DNA of 38,241 nucleotides, from assembly GCA_902629495.1 (NCBI GenBank), contig CACORA010000018.1, forward strand, positions 1 through 38,241. Direction: 5' to 3'. The notes beneath the pieces were generated by a model that was not told where the DNA came from, did not search any database, and worked only from the letters and a program-made list of their open reading frames with translations. The stretch is from Planctomycetaceae bacterium (GTDB taxonomy: Bacteria > Planctomycetota > Planctomycetia > Pirellulales > UBA1268). Shown here in pieces: positions 17,315 to 25,336 of the stretch. Within the stretch, counting starts at the first letter, position 1. Every line of letters begins with the position of its first letter. The translations under genes were made by a program, and so were the position numbers.

Positions 17315-19135
17315 CTACATTTGGTTTTTCTCATTCACAATATTAAGGATTGCAGCACCAAAGTCAGCAAGTCGTTTTTCACCAATACCTTTACATTGCA
17401 ATAAGTCGGCAGGAGTCTGTGGTTTTTGGCTGGCAATCGATCGAAGTGACTTGTCATCGAAGATAGTCCATGCCGGCTTGTTTCGCGAGAGTGCAATTTG
17501 GCGTCGCCATACGCGGAGTCGTTCGAATAGATTACGATCAACACCACTCCAATCATCAGAGGCATTTTTTGATGCTTTTGTTTGTGTGGAACTTGGCTGG
17601 AGAAGGATGACCTCTCTTTCACCTCTTAAAACTTCCCATGATTTTGTGTTGAGCATTACAACTGGGCGGTCACCACTACTCCGCTGAAGTAAGTCCTGAT
17701 CGAGCAGTTGGTGCATAAGATTTTCAGTAGTGCGCTGATCCAATTCTGAGAGGAGACCATACGTGGATAAACGTTCATGACTATGACGAATGATCCCAGT
17801 TGTTTGTGCCCCACGAAGAACTTCACAAATATGTCGTACACCGAACCGTTGTTCGGCCCTCGCTACACATGAAATGATCTTTTGTGCGATCAGAGTAGAA
17901 TCTGGGAGGTTTTCTGTCTCACCAAGACAAATATCACAAGCGTTACAGTTTATATTCCTATACGGCTGTCCAAAATACTCTGATAGCGTTGCATGGCGAC
18001 AGCAGGCGGCTTGAGCATACCTTCGAATTGCATGAAGGTGCTGGATTGTCGCGTTGAGGAGTTCGTGTGCTTCAGTTTGCGAAATCTCGGTCTCGGCAAC
18101 ACTTTTCCTAATAAGTGACTCCCAGCTAAATACATCTGCAGATGAATAAAGGAGTACGCATTCGGCAGCGAGCCCATCTCGGCCGGCTCTTCCCGTCTCT
18201 TGTTGGTAAGCTTCTAAACTTTTTGGCAATGACGTATGAAGCACGAGGCGCACATTTGATCGATCGATACCCATGCCAAAGGCAACGGTCGCTACAACAA
18301 CATCTATTTTTTCCTGTGAAAATGCTTCCTGTGTTGCGTGACGTGTTGCGGCATCGAGACCTGCATGATACGGCTGAGCAAGAATGCCAGCATGGGATAG
18401 TTTTGCAGCGAGCCGCTCGGTTTCTCGACGGGAAAGACAATATACAATCGATGCTTCTCCATGGTGACGCCCTAAGATCTCAAGTGTTTGTTTTATTTTG
18501 GATGTTCGAGGTAAGACGCGGTATGTAAGATTTGGCCTATCAAATGTGCCCACAAGGACTTCAGGATCGCGCAAGTGAAGTTGTTCAATAATATCTGTCT
18601 GTACTTTTGGTGTGGCGGTTGCCGTGAAGGCATGGAAGCTTGCTTGAGGAAATCGATCACGGAGCATGGCGAGTTGTCGATATTCTTGTCGAAAGTCATG
18701 CCCCCAATGACTAATGCAATGGGCTTCATCAATCGAAAAACGTTTTACTCCTGCCTCAGCCAGAAGGTCGAGAAGACCAGTATTTACAAGCCGCTCTGGA
18801 GCTGTGAAAAGTAGCCGTAAGTCACCGGCAATTAATCGGTCCTTAATCTGTTGACGTTGGTGTCGCGTCATGCCCGCATATAAGGCAGCAGCTGGATAGC
18901 CAATAGCCTCTAGAGAATCCACCTGGTCCTTCATCAGTGCTACTAGGGGGGATATGACGACATCCGTCGTATTTCCGATCAGTGGAGGGAGTTGGTAGCA
19001 CAGACTTTTGCCACCACCAGTCGGCATCACAACCACAGAATCGCGTCCAGTAATTGCGGAATCGATAGCCTCTTCTTGAAGTGGGCGAAGCGTATCAAAT
19101 CCCCACCAGTGCGAAAGAATATCAGTAAGGTTCAT
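17315..19135 (-). CDS. recQ: ATP-dependent DNA helicase RecQ
   Basis: This 606-residue protein matches E. coli RecQ (about 610) in length and order. Motifs include Walker A MPTGGGKS (37-44), the DEAH box IDEAHCISHWGHDFR (135-149), 'TATATPKVQTDI' and helicase motif VI 'QETGRAGRDG'. The four-Cys zinc site follows (a Cys before RHATLSEYFG, then CNACDIC), then a winged-helix RQC region. A C-terminal HRDC domain with 'LLQCKGIGEKRLADFG' closes it. RecQ unwinds DNA 3' to 5' in recombination repair and fork restart. It ends 40 bp from livF, tail to tail. The 230 bp upstream are shared with the divergent inositol-phosphate synthase gene. Confidence 0.97.
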   Translation of the reverse strand: MNLTDILSHWWGFDTLRPLQEEAIDSAITGRDSVVVMPTGGGKSLCYQLPPLIGNTTDVVISPLVALMKDQVDSLEAIGYPAAALYAGMTRHQRQQIKDRLIAGDLRLLFTAPERLVNTGLLDLLAEAGVKRFSIDEAHCISHWGHDFRQEYRQLAMLRDRFPQASFHAFTATATPKVQTDIIEQLHLRDPEVLVGTFDRPNLTYRVLPRTSKIKQTLEILGRHHGEASIVYCLSRRETERLAAKLSHAGILAQPYHAGLDAATRHATQEAFSQEKIDVVVATVAFGMGIDRSNVRLVLHTSLPKSLEAYQQETGRAGRDGLAAECVLLYSSADVFSWESLIRKSVAETEISQTEAHELLNATIQHLHAIRRYAQAACCRHATLSEYFGQPYRNINCNACDICLGETENLPDSTLIAQKIISCVARAEQRFGVRHICEVLRGAQTTGIIRHSHERLSTYGLLSELDQRTTENLMHQLLDQDLLQRSSGDRPVVMLNTKSWEVLRGEREVILLQPSSTQTKASKNASDDWSGVDRNLFERLRVWRRQIALSRNKPAWTIFDDKSLRSIASQKPQTPADLLQCKGIGEKRLADFGAAILNIVNEKNQM

Positions 19136-19364
19136 GGCTTGAGTGGGATGCTAGGGGGATCATTCAACATGCGGCAGCGCCTAATCAGATGAAGCTCGGT
19201 GGCGTTGCTCACAGTACAAGTGTGTGTTCATTTGGTCGATCATATTGTAGTGATAGAAAATGAAATCATGAAGTTTGTACAGGTTGGATTACATGGTCAT
19301 AGCCCGAACGGAGTTGTTTGTTACCTCTCCTTGACGATTGGTTGGAATCAGAAAAAATAATCAC
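19136..19364. promoter_or_regulatory. Divergent intergenic region between recQ and inositol-phosphate synthase
   Basis: This spacer separates two divergent starts, so both promoters should lie here. A TTGACG at 19331-19336 is followed by an AT-rich run (AAAAAATAAT at 19352-19360). As a promoter it would place transcription almost at the ATG at 19365, so the assignment is weak. No inverted repeat or RNA gene was recognised. Confidence 0.3.
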
Positions 19365-20588
19365 ATGAATAACAATCATTCTTCTTCGCGGGTTGGCATG
19401 TGGCTTATCGGGGCAAAGGGAGGTGTGTCTACTACCGTTATGGTTGGGTTGGCCGCTCTCCAGCAAAAGGCGATCGATCCTGTTGGCCTTATCACAGCAA
19501 CAAAGTCATTTGAGAATTTAGGACTTGTTGATTTCCCGAACATTGTGGTTGGAGGTCATGATATTCGAGGTGGCCATCTCGTGGATGAGGCCAAAAAAAT
19601 GTGGAATGACAGCCGAGCCATCACGCCGCAGCTTCTCGAAGGAGCGGCCACATTGTTTGGAGACATTGAGTCGAGGTTGCGTCCTGGAACGCTTGTGTCG
19701 GCAGGTGATACGATTCGAAGTCTTGCCGATCGTGATAGTGTTCATCTTGTGGAAACGCCACGGCAAGCCATTGATCGAATCCGTGACGATATTCAAGCAT
19801 TTCAGCGAAGCGAGAATCTTGACAATGTAATAGTCGTCAACGTGGCTTCCACAGAGCCCCCTCCAACCATGCCCATTCCTCAAGATTTCAAGGATGTTGA
19901 ACCACTGCTCAATAGTGAGGAAAAGTGCCCATTGCCTGCAAGCAGTTTGTATTATTTGGCTGCTGCCGAAGCAAAAGCGTCATACATCAACTTTACCCCC
20001 TCAGTCGGAGCAACACCTCAATGCATGCAACAAGTAGCGTATGACCAACACATTGCCCATGCAGGATGTGATGGAAAAACAGGTGAGACACTTCTAAAGA
20101 GTGTTCTTGCACCCATGTTTGCTGCTAGAAATCTTGATGTAATGAGTTGGGTGGGGCACAACATTTTTGGGAATATGGATGGGAAAGTACTAGATGATCC
20201 ACTCAATAAGTCAGCAAAAGTTAAGAGTAAAGATCATCTACTTGCTTCCATCCTCGGATACCCGCCCCAGACTCATGTGTCGATCGAATACATCGAGAGT
20301 CTAGGTGATTGGAAAACGGCATGGGACCATATTCATTTTCGGGGCTTTCTTGGAACACCGATGACAATGCAGTTCACGTGGCAAGGATGTGATTCAATTC
20401 TGGCAGCACCACTGGTACTCGATCTAGTGCGTTTAGTAGACCGAGCATCGAGAAATGGTGAATATGGTGCGCTAGAGTGGTTGGCGTGCTTTTTTAAGAG
20501 CCCTATCAACATTGCCGAACAGGATTTTTTTCAACAGCTCACCATGTTGCGTGAATGGGTTGATCGAAGCTTAGACCATACGAATTGA
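19365..20588 (+). CDS. Myo-inositol-1-phosphate synthase family protein
   Basis: The ATG at 19365 gives 407 residues; the upstream TTG at 19338 adds nine residues not expected in the family. A Rossmann NAD site, GAKGGVSTTVMVG (16-28), opens the protein. The middle contains VVNVASTEPP and 'YINFTPSVGATPQCM'. The C-terminal half has 'VLDDPLNKSAKVKSKD', matching the catalytic lysine region of inositol-3-phosphate synthases, then 'IEYIESLGDWKTAWDHIHFRGFLG'. The enzyme converts glucose 6-phosphate to 1D-myo-inositol 3-phosphate with NAD. This points to inositol-containing lipids or solutes, but no downstream transferase or phosphatase is adjacent except possibly the distant PAP2 protein. Confidence 0.88.
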   Translation: MNNNHSSSRVGMWLIGAKGGVSTTVMVGLAALQQKAIDPVGLITATKSFENLGLVDFPNIVVGGHDIRGGHLVDEAKKMWNDSRAITPQLLEGAATLFGDIESRLRPGTLVSAGDTIRSLADRDSVHLVETPRQAIDRIRDDIQAFQRSENLDNVIVVNVASTEPPPTMPIPQDFKDVEPLLNSEEKCPLPASSLYYLAAAEAKASYINFTPSVGATPQCMQQVAYDQHIAHAGCDGKTGETLLKSVLAPMFAARNLDVMSWVGHNIFGNMDGKVLDDPLNKSAKVKSKDHLLASILGYPPQTHVSIEYIESLGDWKTAWDHIHFRGFLGTPMTMQFTWQGCDSILAAPLVLDLVRLVDRASRNGEYGALEWLACFFKSPINIAEQDFFQQLTMLREWVDRSLDHTN

Positions 20589-20664
20589 TGTATGACAAAC
20601 CGTGCTATTTGTAACGGAATGCTGTAGTGTGTGAGTTTCCCTGATTAAGAAATTTTATAAGCTC

Positions 20665-21096
20665 ATGGTGCGATATGCTCCTAGTGCGACATCATCATTC
20701 CTGCAGGCTTTTCAGCACATCCTGCAGGTTGTTCAAAGAAGGCGTTGGGCTATTCTCGCCGCAGCTGCAAGTGGTGTGATGTGGGGATACCTTGGTGCGT
20801 ATTTCTCACATACAGCCTTTGGCTCATTTGTGTGGCAAATCCCACCATACTGCTTTCTCATTGGATTGAGTATTTACGGGTTGAGTTCTCGTTTCTATCA
20901 ATACTCTATTCAATGGCTCATTCCGCTGTCAGTTTGTACCATCGTTATCTCAGTGCTGTTTTTTGGTTTTTTTGTTGGTCTCGCTGACCTTGGGAGGGAT
21001 ATACCAGGTCGCTCTGTATCGGGCGTAATCGTGCAGGCAATTCTTGGTTGCGTCTATGGGTTCTGTTTGAGCGTTATAAGCGTGCCTTCGTTATAG
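20665..21096 (+). CDS. Unknown four-helix membrane protein
   Basis: The 143-residue protein has a short cytoplasmic N-terminus ending in a basic RRR (about 25-27) and four predicted helices at about 28-46, 55-73, 85-107 and 120-140. No motif was recognised. It lies 76 bp after the inositol-phosphate synthase gene on the same strand and 73 bp before another small membrane protein gene, so the three could form one transcript. Frame length and membrane pattern support coding; homology would be needed for a function. Confidence 0.6.
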   Translation: MVRYAPSATSSFLQAFQHILQVVQRRRWAILAAAASGVMWGYLGAYFSHTAFGSFVWQIPPYCFLIGLSIYGLSSRFYQYSIQWLIPLSVCTIVISVLFFGFFVGLADLGRDIPGRSVSGVIVQAILGCVYGFCLSVISVPSL

Positions 21097-21169
21097 GTTC
21101 TTTTCTTGCTCTCCTTCATTAACCATGCGATCATGCGATTTCTTGAACCAAAAGTGGCGGGGAAAAAGC

Positions 21170-21385
21170 ATGATTTTAGATCTGGTCAGTAAAGTTTGTC
21201 TAACAGTGTGTATTGTGTGCATCGTGATGGGGTTGGTGCTGAGCCTTGCAATAATCTGGTTGGAATTATGGGATAACGAGATTGCATGGAAGGCGTGGTT
21301 GTCACTCACTGTTTTCTTTCTTGCCTCAGCCTTAACCATAAGTGTTAATAAAACTTTTGCATGGAAGTCGAAGGATGAAAACTAG
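21170..21385 (+). CDS. Unknown small two-helix membrane protein
   Basis: The start at 21170 gives 71 residues and is preceded by GGGGAAA; an upstream ATG at 21125 would add 15 residues including Cys and Trp. Helices are predicted at about 5-30 and 36-56, with the C-terminus basic (WKSKDEN). No family was recognised. It may act with the four-helix protein just upstream. Confidence 0.5.
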   Translation: MILDLVSKVCLTVCIVCIVMGLVLSLAIIWLELWDNEIAWKAWLSLTVFFLASALTISVNKTFAWKSKDEN

Positions 21386-21475
21386 ACGGTTTTGTTCATG
21401 CAAAGTAATCCGACATGCATGGCACATACGGCACGTCATTTATTGAAAAATAAAAATCAAAGAAAGATATAAGTT

Positions 21476-22963
21476 ATGAGAAGTTTATTATCTGCATGCT
21501 TTTCCCTGATTGTTATGGTGAACCTCAACCCTTGCTTTGCAGAGGTCCAGCCTCCACCGAATATACTTTTTATTATTGCGGATGATGCATCATGTCATTT
21601 TGGGAAGGCATACCATTGTGAATGGGTAAACACTCCACATATTGATCAAGTTGCTCAAGAGGGTATTGTCTTTGACAACTTCTACGTGGTGTCAGCGAAA
21701 TGTGCTCCATGTCGAGCGGCATTATTGACGGGTCGCAATTCTTGGCAAAACGAAGATGCCGCGAATCACCAGAATTTTTTTCCAGCTGCATTACCAGTGT
21801 TTAGTGAAGTGCTCAAAAAAAATGGTTTCGCTGTTGGGAAAAAAGGAAAGGTCTGGGGGCCTGGTCGCGCTACTGATCTTCATGGCCAACCACGAGACTT
21901 TGATTTGCCAGAGGTGCCGGCTGGCAGTAAGGCTACTCCTCACCTCGCATTCGAGGCATTTCTCGAGGATCGAAGCAACAATCAGCCGTTCTTTTTTTGG
22001 TACGGAAGTTCAGATCCCCATCGAGGATATGAATCGGGAGCTGGTCAAAAATCTGGAAAGAAACCAGATGACATTGATCACGTTCCTGCATATTGGCCAG
22101 ACAATGATACTGTTCGAAACGATATGCTTGATTACGCTACCGAGATTGAACGATTCGATAGCCATGTCGGAGAAATGCTCAATGTGCTTGATCAATTTGG
22201 CCTTCGTGAAACGACACTTGTCATTGTGACATCAGATCATGGCATGCCTTTTCCACGAGTGAAGGGGCATACATTCGATGATGCTCACCGTGTGCCTACA
22301 GTCATGCGTTGGCCAAGAGGAATTAAGAATCCTGGTCGCCGCATTTCTGAGCTTCTTAGTTTTATTGATTTTGCACCAACGTTTCTCTCGCTTGCAGGCA
22401 TTCCCTCTGACCACTCCGGAATGGATCTGACGGGTCACAGTTTTGTCGATCTCCTTGATAATATGCCGACCCAAGAACGTTCATTTCTTTTGATTGGTCG
22501 TGAACGCAATGATGTGTATGCACGTCCTGGATCGATTGCTGGATTAGGATATCCTGCCCGCGGCATTCGCTCTGGTGACTATCTGTTTGTGTACAACTTT
22601 TGTCCTGAACGGTGGCCTTGCGGTAATCCAGAGCTTGGTTTGAAAGATACCGATGGTAGCCCAACAAAATCACTGATTATGGATCGTGGTCCCGGCAATA
22701 AATATTGGGAGCATGCATTCGGAAAACGACCTCAAGAAATGCTCTTCAACGTAAAAAAAGATCCAGATTGTGTGATCAATCTTGCAGCAAACGATGCCTA
22801 TGCTGGAATTCAGGAACGTCTAAGACGAACGATGTTTCAGGAACTTGAGCGGCAAGGTGATCCACGTGTGCTAGGGGACGGTCATGTTTTTGATCACTAC
22901 CCTACCGTCAAGAAAGTACCCAAGGGCTGGGATGAGCATGATGAAAAAAATCTACAAAACTGA
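21476..22963 (+). CDS. Secreted arylsulfatase-family sulfatase
   Basis: This 495-residue protein begins with a signal peptide that probably ends at CFA-E (about 20-23). The sulfatase fold starts with 'PNILFIIADDAS' (28-39), whose two Asp bind calcium. The activation site is Cys76 in CAPCRAALLTGR: the family motif is C-x-P-S-R-x3-L-T-G, so here the Ser is Cys79. Cys76 would be oxidised to formylglycine by FGE. 'VIVTSDHGMPFPRVKGHTFDD' supplies the distal metal Asp and His and the active-site Lys. Planctomycetes typically carry many such enzymes for sulfated algal polysaccharides; the substrate is not predictable. A small membrane protein frame follows 33 bp downstream. Confidence 0.93.
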   Translation: MRSLLSACFSLIVMVNLNPCFAEVQPPPNILFIIADDASCHFGKAYHCEWVNTPHIDQVAQEGIVFDNFYVVSAKCAPCRAALLTGRNSWQNEDAANHQNFFPAALPVFSEVLKKNGFAVGKKGKVWGPGRATDLHGQPRDFDLPEVPAGSKATPHLAFEAFLEDRSNNQPFFFWYGSSDPHRGYESGAGQKSGKKPDDIDHVPAYWPDNDTVRNDMLDYATEIERFDSHVGEMLNVLDQFGLRETTLVIVTSDHGMPFPRVKGHTFDDAHRVPTVMRWPRGIKNPGRRISELLSFIDFAPTFLSLAGIPSDHSGMDLTGHSFVDLLDNMPTQERSFLLIGRERNDVYARPGSIAGLGYPARGIRSGDYLFVYNFCPERWPCGNPELGLKDTDGSPTKSLIMDRGPGNKYWEHAFGKRPQEMLFNVKKDPDCVINLAANDAYAGIQERLRRTMFQELERQGDPRVLGDGHVFDHYPTVKKVPKGWDEHDEKNLQN

Positions 22964-22996
22964 GCGTTTTGTAAGCTCAAGAAAAAGGAGATTAGT

Positions 22997-23292
22997 GTGA
23001 CACAGAAGAAAAAGAGCAAGTATGAGATTATGCAAGAAGAACAATTTGAAAAAAGGTTTTCTTCGAAGTGGTCTGAAGTACTTTTTATGCTTCCATCACT
23101 CATGGTTTTGGGTGTTGTTTTTTTATGCTTTGGCTTGGTGCCACTCCCGATGTGCCTGTTTTAATAATTGTTGTGGGCCCGCTGACCCTGATACAAATAA
23201 TATTCACAGCATTTCGAAAGAAAATTCTTTTACAGGAAGAAAAAATCAACATGCTACGGGAACAAATTAACTTGAAAGAAGATGCAACGTAG
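22997..23292 (+). pseudogene. Small two-helix membrane protein, apparent frameshift at a T7 run
   Basis: A GTG at 22997 with an AGGAG about 8 bases upstream opens a frame for a lysine-rich N-terminus and a first helix (LPSLMVLGVVF), then stops early at about 23163. In another frame the sequence from the run of seven T at 23118-23124 continues as MLWLGATPDVPVLIIVVGP, a second helix, then a charged tail rich in Lys, Glu and Gln to a TAG at 23290-23292. Adding one T to the run joins both parts into a protein of about 99 residues with a helix, short loop, helix and coiled-coil-like tail. It may be a pseudogene, a sequencing error in the run, or slippage. The family is not recognised. Confidence 0.55.
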
Positions 23293-23960
23293 TCATCCGG
23301 CACTCCCAGAAAGCTATTTGAATGAGGAGTTTTTGTTATCAGACAGCAGGAAGGGAGACGTACAACATGCCAACCGCGATCCCCCAATCCGGGAACAATA
23401 ATTTTTGATTCGATAGGGTATCGCGTTTCTATTTCAACATGTTGATCACCGATCCTCAGGCCGAGTTCACAATGGATCAGGCAGTATGACTTCTACTGGT
23501 TGGCATAGCGCTCATTAATGCTTTGATAAGCTATAAAAGTGCTGTGTTATGTTGGGTAATGTTGAGAAGTTGCATGTTTGTGTACGTAATGATGTTTTTA
23601 TCTCTCCTGGTTTATCAAGCCTGTCAGAACTTCCAGTCTTCAAGTTAGGAAAAGTTGTACGAATCTAAAAGATGTGTTCAACGAGAAAACGTCATTTTGC
23701 CTAAGAAAATGCGATTTAGGGAGATGAAACATAAGTGTGCATGCTTGTGTGTGGCAAGGCATGTGTACATGTGATGATTTTCATTGTTCCCCATCTTTCA
23801 TAGGAGATATTTAACAGCCTTTTTGGAATTGGCAACGAAACGAAAATAGAAGAGTGTTTTTTGGTCATATCATCGTTGATTTGCCAAAAAAATGCCTTGC
23901 TCCATGACGTGACTGTTGAAACACTCCTGAGGAATATTTTTTTAAGGATAGTGCCACGCT
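23293..23960. other. Gene-poor stretch between the small membrane protein and the PAP2 gene
   Basis: About 670 bp hold no convincing intact gene. On the reverse strand the frame is open from about 23492 to 23100. Its first part reads like protein (LRIGDQHVEIETRYPIESK, then IIVPGLGDRGWHVVRL), but it lacks a good start and runs antisense into the neighbouring gene, so it may be a decayed remnant. The part from 23521 to 23960 is AT-rich with stops in all frames and presumably holds the promoter of the next gene. No tRNA, hairpin terminator or repeat was recognised. Confidence 0.4.
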
Positions 23961-25280
23961 ATGGCTGCTTTACGGTCGTTTATATTCCTTTTCTCGCAAC
24001 TCCGCATCACCATTGTGGTGTCTCTTGTTTGCATTATATCTGCTGTTATGAGCCAAGCAGAGGAGACTCGCCGTAATGGCAGTATGTTTCTGGAGGGACA
24101 TGATGGCGAGCGTGTGTGGAACCAAACGTTGGCTACAGTACGCGCTGATTGGCCTGTTGTTCACGCAAGGCCACCCGTTTTCTTCGGGACTCCACCCCAG
24201 CCCGGGCTTATTGAGTCGGCCTGGGTAGAGCCTCATCTGTCGAATGAATCGGGGGTATGGCCTCCACGGCGTCAACGCGTCGTTGTCAGGGTAGTACCTG
24301 CTCCTGGAGGTGCTTGGATTGATGCAGTTGTTCAAACACAATCGTTGTCAGGGTTCGAGGAAGGAAGTTTGGCATCCAGAGTTGGTTGGCATGTGGATGC
24401 CACGCCACCTTCACAAGAAGATATCACTGTAAAATTGGTGTCTCAAATATCTCCAATCGATGGTTCCTCCTACCAACTTCCCATGCCTGAAGAGCAGCCA
24501 TTGTCGGCTCAGGCACTCCCCCTTCCTCCAATTGATGAACGGCCATGGATAGGAAGCCGTCATCCTCATGTGTCTCGGGCGTGGCATGCTGTCATGAGTG
24601 ACTACAGAAATTTCTACTGTTGTGAAAATCTTGCTTGTCTGTCTGCTGCTCTTGGTGCAGGAGCAATTATGGCAAACACTGGTTTTGATCAGACCATGCA
24701 AGATGCATGGATGAGAGGTGTTGCCCCCACAAGCCTCGGGAAGTTCTTCTCTGGCTGCAATGATATTGGTGAAGGGCGTTATGCTCTGCCTATTTTCGGA
24801 GCGGCGTATGCCACGGGAGTTGCATTTGAAAACTTTCCGGTCGGTGATGCCGTTGGAGAATGGGGTGGTCGGTCCTTGCGCATGTTTGCTGTTGGGGCTC
24901 CACCGCTTTATGCATTGCAGTGGTTTACTGGAGCATCAAGGCCTAAAGAAGAGGCCGGCAGCGCGTGGCGACCATTTAACGATAACAATGGAGTGAGTGG
25001 TCACGCATTTGTGGGCGCCATTCCATTTCTCGCGGCAGCAGATATGGCAGAAAGCCCACTCCTCAAAGGAACACTTTACGTGTGTTCAACATTTGTGGGC
25101 TTTGCAAGAATGACTGAGAACTCACACTATCCATCACAAGCCTTTCTTGGTTGGTATCTGGCATGGGCAAGCTCCCGAGCTGTCAGTCAGACAGAAATTC
25201 AATTCGTGGGGCTTGAGGTTCGAGTCGTGCCAATGCCAATGGCTGACCAGGGTGGTCTTGCTGTTGAGACGCATTGGTGA
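23961..25280 (+). CDS. Secreted PAP2-like phosphatase with extra N-terminal region
   Basis: The 439-residue protein starts with a signal peptide or anchor (about 1-33). An N-terminal region of about 160 residues of unknown fold follows, rich in Pro and Trp. The C-terminal part (about 215-410) resembles type 2 phosphatidic acid phosphatases: a GASRPKEEAG motif (324-333), a SGHAF motif (346-350) matching PSGH, and ARMTENSHYPSQ (382-393) matching SRxxxxxHxxxD. The catalytic His is 389. The Asp that normally follows the HYP is Gln here. PAP2 enzymes remove phosphate from lipids or sugar phosphates at the membrane surface. The gene stands alone and is convergent with aroB 56 bp away. Confidence 0.72.
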   Translation: MAALRSFIFLFSQLRITIVVSLVCIISAVMSQAEETRRNGSMFLEGHDGERVWNQTLATVRADWPVVHARPPVFFGTPPQPGLIESAWVEPHLSNESGVWPPRRQRVVVRVVPAPGGAWIDAVVQTQSLSGFEEGSLASRVGWHVDATPPSQEDITVKLVSQISPIDGSSYQLPMPEEQPLSAQALPLPPIDERPWIGSRHPHVSRAWHAVMSDYRNFYCCENLACLSAALGAGAIMANTGFDQTMQDAWMRGVAPTSLGKFFSGCNDIGEGRYALPIFGAAYATGVAFENFPVGDAVGEWGGRSLRMFAVGAPPLYALQWFTGASRPKEEAGSAWRPFNDNNGVSGHAFVGAIPFLAAADMAESPLLKGTLYVCSTFVGFARMTENSHYPSQAFLGWYLAWASSRAVSQTEIQFVGLEVRVVPMPMADQGGLAVETHW

Positions 25281-25336
25281 TCAAGACGGCGGGCTCACCC
25301 ACAAAATTCATCTAAGAAAAAAGCACTGAGAACCGA

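Noticed and set aside
20578..20600. Hairpin after the inositol-phosphate synthase gene
   Set aside because: CATAC/GTATG is a 5-bp stem without a T run, expected by chance.
22960..22990. Terminator after the sulfatase gene
   Set aside because: TGAGC and GCTCA form only a 5-bp stem with a 9-base loop and are followed by A rather than T residues.
23100..23387. Reverse 95-residue frame starting at TTG
   Set aside because: It mostly overlaps the small membrane protein region antisense and becomes Ser/Cys/Ile-rich noise there; only its upstream part is kept, as a weak remnant.
23293..23960. tRNA or other structured RNA in the longest gene-poor stretch
   Set aside because: No T-loop-like GGTTCGAATCC sequence with paired arms and no strong extended hairpin was found by eye.
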